From Legionella hackeliae (GTDB taxonomy: Bacteria > Pseudomonadota > Gammaproteobacteria > Legionellales > Legionellaceae): a stretch of DNA of 64,000 nt. Below are positions 34,749 to 43,053 of this stretch, piece after piece. The stretch's first letter is position 1; every line of letters starts with the position of its first letter. The stretch lies in assembly GCF_000953655.1 (NCBI RefSeq), contig NZ_LN681225.1:2507001-2571000 (forward strand), in the 5' to 3' direction. Below the pieces are notes generated by a model. The model did not search any database. It was given only the letters and a program-made list of their open reading frames with translations, and was not told where the DNA came from. A program made the translations under genes and the position numbers.

Positions 34749-35330
34749 CTATTCCTGAGAGGAATTTTTTACTAACCGCCCTTTTGTATATCGATAAACC
34801 CCGGATAAATGGACAAACCGCAGCACATTATCCAGGCTTAGGGAGCGATCCTTTAGAGCTAGTAATGGTCTTCCGAATCGATCCATGGGAGCTTTGTCAG
34901 GAGCTACTTGCAGAATATCACTTTGATTGATATAAGCTGCTACATAAGCTTCATTAATTTTATTTTCTTTAGATTTAATTAGATTTTTAACATCTTGCTC
35001 GTTTATATAAATGGGTCTTGAGATCATTTGACGGGGCAAGTTAGCAAGAATACGCTCCCAAGCCTGTATGTTATTACCTTCAGTAGAGTAGAGCCCAATA
35101 AAAACTTCCTGTTGACCAGATAAAGCAGAGCGCTCTGCAGAACCAGAGACTTTACTTTTAGGTGCCTCGGTAGCATTTCCAATGCTATTTGCAAAATTCT
35201 GGCGTATTTCACGTAGATTTTTGCCGATTACACGTAAAAAATTAGATTCCTCCCAAGGACCTTTTTCAATTGTGTCATCTAATGCTTGTAAAATAGCTTG
35301 AGCTTGTTCTGATGTTAATTTATCTTTCAT
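34749..35330 (-). CDS. icmQ: Dot/Icm protein IcmQ
   Basis: Cytoplasmic/membrane-interacting Dot/Icm component whose pore-forming activity is restrained by its partner IcmR (or a fir product). Its C-terminal domain binds NAD. The protein is 193 aa. The N-terminal helical partner-binding region covers about 1-60 (SEQAQAILQALDDTIEKGPWEESNFLRVIGKNLREI), a variable linker with Ser/Ala runs follows, and the C-terminal domain (about 80-193) contains VFIGLYSTEGNN and RPIYINEQDV. The ATG lacks a good RBS; a TATAAT-like string precedes it. The 97-base gap to fir is larger than the other spacings here. Confidence 0.95.
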   Translation of the reverse strand: MKDKLTSEQAQAILQALDDTIEKGPWEESNFLRVIGKNLREIRQNFANSIGNATEAPKSKVSGSAERSALSGQQEVFIGLYSTEGNNIQAWERILANLPRQMISRPIYINEQDVKNLIKSKENKINEAYVAAYINQSDILQVAPDKAPMDRFGRPLLALKDRSLSLDNVLRFVHLSGVYRYTKGRLVKNSSQE

Positions 35331-35427
35331 GAAAAAATAATTATAGCGGCTAGTGCTGCTGGTGATTTAAAGGGATATGAACAGTATAACAGCATTCTGC
35401 AAAAACGCTGCATACTATTGTGTCAAT

Positions 35428-35766
35428 TTAAGAGGGACGGTACGTTGAAGAATTGAGTTCTTCGACCTCAGGTTCCACTGCTCTCTTCTCATTGATTGTA
35501 GCAGAGGGAGTGAGGACAATTGCTCTTATCGCTTTCATTAAGTCACTCACCATATCTTTAGCCCGGTCATTTTTTTCATCAGATTTAATAGCGGTCACAG
35601 TATTAAGTGGAGTTTCAGCTTTTTGACGTAATGGACCTGTAAGTACGCCCTGCAGGTCAATTTCAATAGTCTTTTCAATAGAAGATTGTGGCGTAGCAGG
35701 CCTTGCAAGAAAACTGTGGCTTCTTAGTGCTTCCACTACTGTCTTGTTGCTGCTTTCATTTGCCAT
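35428..35766 (-). CDS. Probable IcmR functional homologue (fir gene)
   Basis: A 112-aa hydrophilic protein in the exact slot between icmS and icmQ where Legionella species carry icmR or an unrelated-looking functional equivalent (fir). These genes are the hypervariable members of the dot/icm cluster and encode the chaperone that holds IcmQ in check. The sequence has no evident similarity to L. pneumophila IcmR. It is mostly polar, with an amphipathic helix near residues 73-88 (DMVSDLMKAIRAIVL), a plausible IcmQ-binding element, and a disordered acidic C-terminus. AGGAG lies eight bases before the ATG. The assignment rests on position, size and helix type. Confidence 0.8.
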   Translation of the reverse strand: MANESSNKTVVEALRSHSFLARPATPQSSIEKTIEIDLQGVLTGPLRQKAETPLNTVTAIKSDEKNDRAKDMVSDLMKAIRAIVLTPSATINEKRAVEPEVEELNSSTYRPS

Positions 35767-35876
35767 ATTAATTACTCCTACTGCTTGAATAAGTTTAGAT
35801 TATCACTAAATTCCTTAAGGTAAACTTAAGAGTTTCTAAACTTTCACTTTTTTTACAAATAATTTTTTTCTTGACT

Positions 35877-36221
35877 TTAATCATACATTAATTCATCTAA
35901 GGGAGTGTAATCTCTGCTTGGACCTCCCTGAATTAACTCATTCAAAACATCAGTCATGCAAAGCAAACGTAGCGCATTCGGAGTCACTTCGTCAAAAACA
36001 ACCCGTATGCCCAGCAATGCATTCTCTGCTTCATCAAACGTAACGCCTAAGCCATATCCTAAACAAAGAGAACACAATTGATCTGCCCTTCGTGCGATGG
36101 CCGGGAGTAACCCAGTTTCAGAGAAAACTTCCTCAAAACTTACAAAACGATCATTAAGATAAAATTTGGCGTTCATGCTTCCGGCAATTAATGCCATACT
36201 TTTTTTTATATCTGCTTCCAT
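35877..36221 (-). CDS. icmS: Dot/Icm effector chaperone IcmS
   Basis: A small acidic cytoplasmic adaptor that pairs with IcmW (not in this window), docks on the DotL tail and delivers a subset of effectors. It is 114 aa, identical in length to the L. pneumophila protein. Typical stretches include MNAKFYLNDRFVSFEEVFSE, the CSLCLGYGLGVTF region and the acidic C-terminus TPLDELMYD. Its ATG abuts the icmT TAA with no spacer and no separate RBS, so translation is probably coupled to icmT. Confidence 0.96.
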   Translation of the reverse strand: MEADIKKSMALIAGSMNAKFYLNDRFVSFEEVFSETGLLPAIARRADQLCSLCLGYGLGVTFDEAENALLGIRVVFDEVTPNALRLLCMTDVLNELIQGGPSRDYTPLDELMYD

Positions 36222-36488
36222 TTAGTGGCGCCACCATGGTTGTGAACTTTTAACCGAGCCTGCCAAAACTTGTCTTAACCAACGTAAGAATACAGGAACA
36301 GTAAACCCATAATGCTCAATAATTCCGAAAAAAATAGCAGATACCAGCACTAAAACACCAGTCCAAATTCGGATATGCATTAAAAAGAGAAAAATTGGAA
36401 ATGCCGCTCTTGCATCTACCATGAAGAAACGAGTACTTCGTGCTGAGTCACGCCAATGGGCTGTTTCAGCAAAACCGCCAGCCGCCAT
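36222..36488 (-). CDS. icmT: Dot/Icm inner-membrane protein IcmT
   Basis: An 88-aa inner-membrane protein and the first gene of the operon, needed for export and, in L. pneumophila, for egress from host cells. The conserved N-terminus (ETAHWRDSARSTRFFMVDAR) leads into two membrane helices (about 29-43 and 45-60). A cytoplasmic or periplasmic C-terminus with LRWLRQVLAGSVKSSQPWW follows. An AAGAGG RBS lies five bases before the ATG. The upstream region has an AT-rich promoter and a TCGTTAACGA palindrome. Confidence 0.96.
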   Translation of the reverse strand: MAAGGFAETAHWRDSARSTRFFMVDARAAFPIFLFLMHIRIWTGVLVLVSAIFFGIIEHYGFTVPVFLRWLRQVLAGSVKSSQPWWRH

Positions 36489-37063
36489 ATAAACCTCTTA
36501 CTACTTGACTTATATATTAACAGTATATCGTTCGTTAACGAGAATTCAAGCAGTAAACACAATTGCAGCAAAGTTAGAAATAAAAATTGAATTAGGAATT
36601 AGGGGTATTACTGTATTGATCTTTTTTAATCAAACACTCTTGCACTAATTTTTGCATTGAAGTTTCTTTTGAGGATGACGGAGTATCCTTTTCCAAAGTT
36701 TCGGGTTTAGCAGATGCTGTTGTTGCCTTGGGCATCTTACTCAACATAAAGTTTGTGCTATTAGCCATCACAGCCTCCGTGAAAATTCATGATATCATCA
36801 TAACAAACGAAGATTAAGGCTTTATTAAGTCATTTAATCTTTTTACCAGAATGCTTTAAAGCTAACAGAATGGCAAAATTTATAACCTCTTCTTATAACT
36901 TGCCCGAATTAATGCAGAATGACAAGAGAAAATTTCAATAACTAGGCTATTATAAAATTAAAAGGAATTAAGAATTGATGCAAAAACTTACAATAACTTA
37001 ACATTTCTCAATGACTATTTGCGGTATTATATAAGTATAAATTCCAACCTAAATGTATTAACC
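36489..37063. other. Intergenic region between icmT and the 721-aa gene
   Basis: About 575 bases with no intact gene. It holds the icmT promoter side (TATATTAACAGTATAT and the palindromic TCGTTAACGA near 36528-36541), the broken small ORF at 36592-36769, and an AT-rich upstream region for the plus-strand gene at 37064 with TATTATATAAG near 37025-37035. I see no tRNA, mobile element or strong terminator. Confidence 0.5.
36592..36769 (-). pseudogene. Small broken ORF upstream of icmT
   Basis: An ATG at 36769 has an excellent GGAGG RBS five bases upstream, yet the frame stops after 20 codons (TAA at about 36707-36709). The next frame stays open from there to a TAA at 36592. Removing one base near 36718-36722 (the CTGTTTGTTG string) would give a continuous 58-aa hydrophilic protein starting MANSTNFMLSKMPKAT and rich in Ser, Thr and Lys. 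This looks like a single-base frameshift in a small gene just upstream of icmT. I do not recognise the reconstructed product. It could alternatively be a leader peptide followed by chance open frame. Confidence 0.35.
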
Positions 37064-39229
37064 ATGCGTAAATATAACTCCGAAGAAGCCTTAATTTTTG
37101 CCTGGCAAAAAAAGCTTAAGGAGACTGAAACCAATAGAAAACATTTAAAAATTGAGTTACTGGAGATACTCGCAAAAGATACCAGTGCAAATCTTCGCCT
37201 AACAGAATTTCAAACAAGAAGAAGGGAATTATTAGGTGAAAATCACCAGCAAGGATGGAATTGGACAGCCAATTTTAATTGGTTATGGAATTTTCTTTTC
37301 GTCGTATCCTTTGGACTATTTAAAACCAACCTTCAGACCGGTTCTAGATTACGTGAGGCATTATTTGATACCCCAAAACCAGATACTCAAGTGCTCACTC
37401 AATTTGAAGAAACGGCATCTTCCCTCTCTTTGAATGAAAAAGAATTTGAAGAGGCTCTTTTTTCCAATCCCAGCCAGGCATTTCAAGATGTTCAATTTCG
37501 AGTTCAAGAATTAAAAATTGATTCAAGTTCAGAGCAAAAAATCGATGTCATTACACGCTTGGAGGCTATTAAACTTCGGTTACCGTCACAAGTCTATCAT
37601 TCCTATTTAAAAAAACTTTTTGCGCTAGCATCTCCAGAGTGCCTTACTTTTTATTATACTCTTTATAATAAAAACGACTCACCCACTCAGCATGAATTTA
37701 TTGAATATTATTTAATTGCTGACGCATTAATTAAATACTTTGTGTCACCTAATAAAGTCATTACCGCAAAGGAAACAACACATCCTTATATCTTTGCGGC
37801 TCAGGAACTGATCATTATTTTAAGCGCATCAGACTTTAACGTTAAACCAATGGAAAAATTACTTTTTTCCATTGGCCTTAATAAACAAGAAAATAGTTGT
37901 TATGAGAAACGAGAGACTGTTTATCTTGAGGTAAAAGAAAAAATTTTAGCCCTATTGGCTGAACGTATCGAATCCCACAGGTTCAAATGGACTGATTATA
38001 ATACTCAAATAAAAGTTGTCGAAGACCTTTACGAATACGCCAAACCGAAATCTCACCCTCTTCTGGTTGTAGTGACCCGAATGCTCTGTGAGATGTTTAT
38101 TCAAGCCACCTACACTGCATCAGAAGAAACTAAAAAGGAATGGTTATATCCCAATCAAAATTACCAGACCTTAAAATTCTTTGCTAAGCAAATTTTGAAC
38201 TCTTGGCCAGCTACCTATGAACTAGGCGATTTTGAAAAGAATAGTGATTTATTAAATCCTTACATGTATGGTTCTGGAGTCGAGGCTAACTATCGTCGTG
38301 CTGAAAAATTTACTGTTGATATTCTTCTCCATGCTTTTATATTTGAAGATTTAGCACTGACAACAATGCGAAAAATTTGCTGTAGATACAAGCTGGAACG
38401 GATGGAAGTAGAGTGGATTCTAGGTCGTGTTGGAGCTATATATCCTGATTTGATACCTAAACTGCAATCCATTTTACAAGATGTAGTTTTTTTTGAAAGT
38501 CAACACTTGACCAAAATTCCAACCAAAATACAAACTGACGATCTTATCGATGACATTGCCTCAGCGCTTACAGCACGAAAAAATGCTGGTATTAAGTCTG
38601 AAAATTCCTTTAATGAAACCGCATTATGCGCGATAAATAAATTACTCAATGATTGCCCCCTGAACACACAACAACTCAACCTCATCTACAATGAATTCCT
38701 GCTAAATAACTTCCACAACTATTGTATTAGCGAAACACTATTTCAGCATTGGAAAGAAAAAATTAAAGACCGTCGGAATGAGCTTCTGCGCGTGAGCGAG
38801 AATGAAATTGCTATTACAGAACCTGAACTCGAAGAATTACGCAAAGAAGATCTTAGTATAGCTAATATTTTAACTGAAAAATCTCCTTTTATGCGTATTA
38901 AAACCCTTTGTGAGTACGTGCGTGCAACATGTAACGAAGAACCCATTAATTTTTCTTTAGCTACTAGAAACTATACTCGCCTGGCTGCGAACAATTTTGC
39001 AGCACTAATGGATACGATAACCAAAGAAAATGCAGAACAGATAATGGACCTTTTAAAAACGGAACTCCAACCCTATTTATCCGAAGAATTATATTCTTCA
39101 TGGTATAAAAAATTATTAGATGTTGAGAATCCTCACATGGAAAAAACTCCAATTGCTTTCTTCAATTCAACTCCAAATCAACACATTGATAACTCACCGA
39201 AGCTTCAAGGAAGCTCTCTGAAATCCTAA
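37064..39229 (+). CDS. Unknown large protein, possible Dot/Icm effector (721 aa)
   Basis: I do not recognise this protein. The frame opens with a TTG at 37019, but the ATG at 37064 is preferred. The N-terminus (about 1-60) is a charged helical segment. Residues about 72-92 (WNWTANFNWLWNFLFVVSFGLF) are hydrophobic and Trp-rich and could be one membrane-associated helix. The rest is predominantly alpha-helical with many Leu, Glu and Lys residues in irregular repeats, resembling an all-helical scaffold. The C-terminus is polar (SPKLQGSSLKS). No catalytic motif was found. Proximity to the icm operon, size and composition make secretion plausible, but this is inference. Confidence 0.65.
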   Translation: MRKYNSEEALIFAWQKKLKETETNRKHLKIELLEILAKDTSANLRLTEFQTRRRELLGENHQQGWNWTANFNWLWNFLFVVSFGLFKTNLQTGSRLREALFDTPKPDTQVLTQFEETASSLSLNEKEFEEALFSNPSQAFQDVQFRVQELKIDSSSEQKIDVITRLEAIKLRLPSQVYHSYLKKLFALASPECLTFYYTLYNKNDSPTQHEFIEYYLIADALIKYFVSPNKVITAKETTHPYIFAAQELIIILSASDFNVKPMEKLLFSIGLNKQENSCYEKRETVYLEVKEKILALLAERIESHRFKWTDYNTQIKVVEDLYEYAKPKSHPLLVVVTRMLCEMFIQATYTASEETKKEWLYPNQNYQTLKFFAKQILNSWPATYELGDFEKNSDLLNPYMYGSGVEANYRRAEKFTVDILLHAFIFEDLALTTMRKICCRYKLERMEVEWILGRVGAIYPDLIPKLQSILQDVVFFESQHLTKIPTKIQTDDLIDDIASALTARKNAGIKSENSFNETALCAINKLLNDCPLNTQQLNLIYNEFLLNNFHNYCISETLFQHWKEKIKDRRNELLRVSENEIAITEPELEELRKEDLSIANILTEKSPFMRIKTLCEYVRATCNEEPINFSLATRNYTRLAANNFAALMDTITKENAEQIMDLLKTELQPYLSEELYSSWYKKLLDVENPHMEKTPIAFFNSTPNQHIDNSPKLQGSSLKS

Positions 39230-39319
39230 GTAGTTAGCAATTTGCCAAGCTAAACTAAACTTGCTCAAACAAGAACTCTGTAATAAAGTGACTACTATGC
39301 GGTATAGATATAATTACGA

Positions 39320-40018
39320 ATGAGAGTATTCTGCACAGTATTGGCATTAATGGCGTTTATTGCGAGTGCCTATTTTTTCCAGCAGAATGCGCCAATTATC
39401 CTTCATAGCATCAAAAACTTAGGTTGGCTTGCCCCTGTTTTGTTTTTGTTGATCTATTGTATTGCTACAGTATTACTGCTGCCGACAATGGTACTCACCC
39501 TTGCTGGTGGGGCATTGTTTGGCCCTCTGTTTGGTACTCTGCTTAATCTTCTGGCCGCCACATTAGGAGCTGCTTGTGCTTTCTATATAAGTAGGTATTG
39601 GGCTATCGACTGGCTTGCTAAAAAAAGAAGTCCTCGTATTCATAAATTGATTACAGGAGTAGAAAAGAGTGGTTGGCAGTTTGTTGCGTTACTTCGTTTA
39701 GTTCCTATCATACCTTTTAGCCTTGTTAACTATGGTTTAGGGCTTACGCAAATTAAATTCAGTCATTATGTAATCACTACTTTTATTTTTCTAATGCCGG
39801 CTGAAATTGTTTACACTTACTGCGGCTATGCTGGCATGGGCGTCTTAACTCAACAGGCCCCCTTTTACAAAAACTCCAGTGTCTTTTTGTTAGTTATTTT
39901 AGGACTATTATTTATTTCGATAAAAGCTGTCAGATACTATCAACGTTACAGACAACGTGTTAGAGATAACTGTCTCTCGCCAACAGATCTTGTAGCAAGT
40001 TCATCAAGGGATGATTGA
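39320..40018 (+). CDS. TVP38/TMEM64 (VTT domain) membrane protein
   Basis: A DedA/VTT-superfamily inner-membrane protein, 232 aa, with about five or six hydrophobic segments. Family features are visible: the LPTMVLTLAGGALFGPLFGTLL segment, followed by FYISRYWAIDWL, the conserved FVALLRLVPIIPFSLVNYGLGLTQI stretch with reentrant-loop Arg and Pro residues, and the MPAEIVYTYCGYAG helix. VTT proteins are lipid scramblases or transporters; the substrate here is unknown. Its 3' end overlaps the convergent aminodeoxychorismate lyase gene by 59 bases. Confidence 0.88.
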   Translation: MRVFCTVLALMAFIASAYFFQQNAPIILHSIKNLGWLAPVLFLLIYCIATVLLLPTMVLTLAGGALFGPLFGTLLNLLAATLGAACAFYISRYWAIDWLAKKRSPRIHKLITGVEKSGWQFVALLRLVPIIPFSLVNYGLGLTQIKFSHYVITTFIFLMPAEIVYTYCGYAGMGVLTQQAPFYKNSSVFLLVILGLLFISIKAVRYYQRYRQRVRDNCLSPTDLVASSSRDD

Positions 40019-40778
40019 TTGAAAACGGAATAGCATCCAAGGTTGAGACTGGACGTATTCCTTGCAAAGCATTGCATACAAACATTGCATCAGCATCTAC
40101 AAGCATCTTTTTCTCAAGCTCGTGCTCAAAACAAGCGATAGCATTTGCTCTACTTAATGCTATCAAGCGTTGGCGGATAATTCCTGCCAAAATCCCACTA
40201 TTTAAGCTCGGAGTAAATAATTCATTATTTTTAATGATAAAAACATTAGCAATGGAGGTTTCTGTAGCGTGATGTTTTTCATTAAAAAACAACACATCAT
40301 CTGCACCTACATCCTCAGCCTGACGCCGAGCAATAATCGCCTCAAGGTAGCTGATGGATTTCAGCTGATAAATGGGGTTATTACTAGCTCGTACCCAGGA
40401 TGCGCTAATCAGCTTGAGTGCTTGGGAAGTTTTGATGTAACTGAATGCATCAAAAATTAAACGTGACTGAGACGCCTTTTTTGTTAGTCCTCTGGGGGCA
40501 CTTCCCCCACCAAGCGTAACTTTGATACCGCCATTTTGAATTGAAGTCATTTGAATGCACTGTAGCAATGTTTTTAGCCACAGTTCAAAAGAAATATCGA
40601 AAGGGATACCAAGCGATGCCGCTGCATATTGAAGGCGTTGCCAATGAAGTTTTGCATAGCATGGTTTCCCGTGGACCACGCGTAGTGTTTCGAAAAGTCC
40701 CTCGCCCAAAAATAGTCGATCATCCGTAGGAAATGGGGCGTTTTGCCCATTTTTGTTTATAAAAATGAGCGTAGACAT
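39960..40778 (-). CDS. pabC: Aminodeoxychorismate lyase / class IV aminotransferase
   Basis: A PLP-dependent fold-type IV enzyme of 272 aa, most like PabC, which converts 4-amino-4-deoxychorismate to p-aminobenzoate and pyruvate for folate. Visible motifs are RLFLGEGLFETLRV near the N-terminus, the region QLKSISYLEAIIARRQAE with the Schiff-base Lys, and ATETSIANVFIIKNNELFTP, the class IV signature binding the PLP phosphate. A D-amino-acid or branched-chain aminotransferase is the alternative, but length and motifs favour PabC. It converges with and overlaps the VTT protein gene and lies just downstream of the small acidic gene. Confidence 0.8.
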   Translation of the reverse strand: MSTLIFINKNGQNAPFPTDDRLFLGEGLFETLRVVHGKPCYAKLHWQRLQYAAASLGIPFDISFELWLKTLLQCIQMTSIQNGGIKVTLGGGSAPRGLTKKASQSRLIFDAFSYIKTSQALKLISASWVRASNNPIYQLKSISYLEAIIARRQAEDVGADDVLFFNEKHHATETSIANVFIIKNNELFTPSLNSGILAGIIRQRLIALSRANAIACFEHELEKKMLVDADAMFVCNALQGIRPVSTLDAIPFSINHPLMNLLQDLLARDSYL

Positions 40779-40784
40779 TGATAA

Positions 40785-40964
40785 CTAATAATCAACGAAA
40801 TCATCAAGTTCATCACGCAGGCGTTTTTCTTCAAGCATATTTTCCAAACGTCTACGGGCATCCAAAGTTGGGGTTTTAGGTGCGTCGATATCAATTAGTT
40901 CTTCTTCAGGATTTTCGAAAGACTCAACTTCCTCTAAATCGTCATCTTCAAATATATCACTCAT
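40785..40964 (-). CDS. PA3496-family small acidic protein
   Basis: A 59-aa protein with a strongly acidic N-terminal half (SDIFEDDDLEEVESFE) and a C-terminal helical motif, DARRRLENMLEEKRLRDELDDF. This matches the ARRxxExxLExxRLxxELxDF signature of the small gammaproteobacterial family around P. aeruginosa PA3496, annotated as putative envelope integrity proteins of unknown mechanism. GAGAG lies four to five bases upstream of the ATG. It ends six bases before the pabC start, so the two are probably one transcript. Confidence 0.8.
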   Translation of the reverse strand: MSDIFEDDDLEEVESFENPEEELIDIDAPKTPTLDARRRLENMLEEKRLRDELDDFVDY

Positions 40965-41149
40965 GCCACTCTCTCAAAGTTTACTCGTTATTTGCATAGT
41001 ATCTTCTTACTAGCACCAGTAAATTTGACAGCTATATACCTTATTTTTTTAACCATGCCTAGAGTTTTTTTAAAATTTTTCTTCATTAAGCCTTAAACTT
41101 GGAATAGTATAGTCATTTTGCGCGATAAAATATAAAGAGACATCTATAC

Positions 41150-41725
41150 ATGGCCGATCGCTTTAAACTTGCCTTAAGACGCAGCTGTCGAGAAATTCGT
41201 GAAAGTTTATCCGCCTCCTACCAGGAAGCTGCCTCCAATCAGGTTTGCGCGCGTATTCGGACAATTGAACGCTATCGCTACGCAAAACGAATTGCTCTTT
41301 ATAAACCTGTCAATGGGGAAATCAGTTTAAAAGCATTGTGGGACTCAGCCCCTCTACAAGGAAAATTCTGTTATTATCCGGCTCTAAACAATGATAAAAC
41401 ACTTTCTTTTTTACCAGCAACACCTGCCACTTCCTTTGTTGAGAACCAATACGGTATTCTTGAACCTGATGTTGACAGAAAAACGGCTATCTTACCGCGA
41501 GAATTAGATATTATTTTTATGCCTTTGGTCGCTTTCGATGAGAAAGGAACCCGCTTAGGTATGGGAGCGGGTTATTATGATCGCACATTTGCGAATGAAA
41601 TATACCCTTTACTGATAGGTGTAGCCTATGAGTTTCAACGTCAAATCCATATTGAAGCGCATTCCTGGGACATTCCCTTAGCGGCAATAGTCACACCTCG
41701 TTCAATTTATTGGAGTAAACGATGA
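41150..41725 (+). CDS. 5-formyltetrahydrofolate cyclo-ligase
   Basis: ATP-dependent conversion of 5-formyl-THF to 5,10-methenyl-THF, salvaging a storage form of folate (FAU1/YgfA family). The protein is 191 aa. Characteristic segments are RIALYKPVNGEIS (substrate/ATP region), the FMPLVAFDEKGTRLGMGAGYYDRTF signature with the ATP-binding glycines, and the C-terminal IPLAAIVTPRSIY. It overlaps the following EVE gene by four bases. In enterobacteria 6S RNA precedes this gene; no 6S-like structure was seen in the 185 bases upstream here. Confidence 0.92.
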   Translation: MADRFKLALRRSCREIRESLSASYQEAASNQVCARIRTIERYRYAKRIALYKPVNGEISLKALWDSAPLQGKFCYYPALNNDKTLSFLPATPATSFVENQYGILEPDVDRKTAILPRELDIIFMPLVAFDEKGTRLGMGAGYYDRTFANEIYPLLIGVAYEFQRQIHIEAHSWDIPLAAIVTPRSIYWSKR

Positions 41726-42189
41726 CTCGTTACTGGTTAATGAAATCAGAGCCTGATTGTTTTAGTATTGATGATTTAAGTAATGCCCCGAATCAAACTA
41801 CACATTGGGATGGAGTGCGCAACTATCAAGCACGTAATTTTATGCGGAATGATATGTCTATCGGAGATAAAGTTTTTTTCTATCATTCAAATTGCAATCC
41901 GCCCGGCATTATAGGTATTGCCGAAGTGACTAGTAAAGCCTATCCCGATCATACTGCCCTTGATCCGGAAAGCGAACATCCAGATCCTAAGAGTACGCCG
42001 GATAATCCACGATGGTATATGGTTGACATCCGTTTTAAAGAAAAATTTAAGCAACTTATTGCTCTAGATAGTTTACGACAATACCCAGAACTTGAAAAAA
42101 TGCTTCTACTTCGCAAAGGAAATCGGTTATCCGTTCTACCAGTACAGAAAGAAGAATGGAATTTTATTGTTGAAAATTTGAAAACTTGA
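41722..42189 (+). CDS. EVE domain-containing protein
   Basis: A 155-aa single-domain protein of the EVE (PUA-like) superfamily, relatives of which bind modified bases in nucleic acids. Hallmarks are the N-terminal YWLMKSEPDCFSIDDL, WDGVRNYQARNFMR, GDKVFFYHSNCNPPGIIGIAEV and DPRWYMVDIRF-like segment near residues 95-105. It is translationally coupled (ATGA) to the folate cyclo-ligase gene, an arrangement common in gammaproteobacteria. Confidence 0.9.
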   Translation: MTRYWLMKSEPDCFSIDDLSNAPNQTTHWDGVRNYQARNFMRNDMSIGDKVFFYHSNCNPPGIIGIAEVTSKAYPDHTALDPESEHPDPKSTPDNPRWYMVDIRFKEKFKQLIALDSLRQYPELEKMLLLRKGNRLSVLPVQKEEWNFIVENLKT

Positions 42190-42280
42190 ACAATTAGGGA
42201 GTGCTGATAAGTTGGGACTCTGTCTAATTAATTTTCAATGTTTCTCCCACTAAACGATCAACAATACAGCTATCATTACA

Positions 42281-42619
42281 CTAGAGTGCATCATTGCCTA
42301 CTTCGCCTGTACGAATACGTACAACTTGCTGCAACTCATAAACGAAAATTTTTCCATCACCAATTTTACCTGTATAGGCTGCTTTGCAGATAGCATCAAT
42401 GGCCGGCTCAACCATCTCATCTGGTAGTGCTAATTCGATTTTAATCTTTGGCAAGAAATCAACGACATACTCTGCACCTCTATAAAGTTCAGTATGTCCT
42501 TTCTGTCGACCAAAGCCTCTTGTTTCAGAAATGGTTATACCTGGCACACCAATTTCCATTAAGGCTTCATGCACATCATCAAGTTTAAACGGTTTGATAA
42601 TTGCGGTAAGCATTTTCAT
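42281..42619 (-). CDS. Nitrogen regulatory protein P-II
   Basis: A trimeric PII signal protein that senses 2-oxoglutarate and ATP/ADP and controls targets by its T-loop. Among three in-frame ATGs, the one at 42619 has AAGGA six bases upstream and yields 112 aa, the canonical length. The T-loop retains Tyr51 (ELYRGAEYVVDFLPK), the uridylylation site. The B- and C-loop nucleotide-binding segments (TGKIGDGKIFVYEL, RIRTGE) are intact. No amtB is adjacent, so glnB and glnK cannot be told apart by context, although the MKMLTAIIKPFK start is common to both. Confidence 0.93.
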   Translation of the reverse strand: MKMLTAIIKPFKLDDVHEALMEIGVPGITISETRGFGRQKGHTELYRGAEYVVDFLPKIKIELALPDEMVEPAIDAICKAAYTGKIGDGKIFVYELQQVVRIRTGEVGNDAL

Positions 42620-42714
42620 AATCATTCCTTATGACAACATCGATAAATACATGACTGACAGCCCTAAGTTTTGTTAGACTGTCGTCAATAAAAATAAACA
42701 CGCAGGAGATTTGC

Positions 42715-42972
42715 ATGTTTGACTCAAAAAATCTTGATGATTTATCAAAAAAACTTTTTGCCACCTTACCCACAAGTCTACAAAACTTTGAAAAAGATAT
42801 TCAACAAAAATTCAAAGATGTCTTGCAAGCGACTTTTGCACGCCTGGATTTAGTAACAAGAGAAGAATTTGATATTCAAACCAAAGTGCTAGCAAGAACG
42901 CGAGAAAAGCTTGATGATTTACAACAACAAATTGAAACGTTAATCGCTAGTGACAAAAAGATTGAACAATAA
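42715..42972 (+). CDS. ubiK: Ubiquinone biosynthesis accessory factor UbiK
   Basis: An 85-aa protein of the BMFP/YqiC family that assists the Ubi enzyme complex by binding its lipid-binding subunit UbiJ. The N-terminal half is amphipathic and Phe-rich (LSKKLFATLPTSLQNFEKDIQQKFKDVL). It is followed by LDLVTREEFDIQTKVLARTREKL and a short C-terminal coiled coil (LDDLQQQIETLI), as in the family. AGGAGA lies about seven bases before the ATG. It is divergent from the PII gene and upstream of comM, a neighbourhood seen in other gammaproteobacteria. Confidence 0.9.
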   Translation: MFDSKNLDDLSKKLFATLPTSLQNFEKDIQQKFKDVLQATFARLDLVTREEFDIQTKVLARTREKLDDLQQQIETLIASDKKIEQ

Positions 42973-43053
42973 AATTTTTCTCGCCAACTGAAGCAAGAAC
43001 GAGATAGAATTAGCGCGTTAGCACGTCCAGCTTTAAAATCAGGAAGATAAAAA

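Noticed and set aside
40965-41149. Possible 6S RNA upstream of the 5-formyl-THF cyclo-ligase gene
   Set aside because: The enterobacterial position fits, but the 185 bases are AT-rich and show no long rod with a central bubble.
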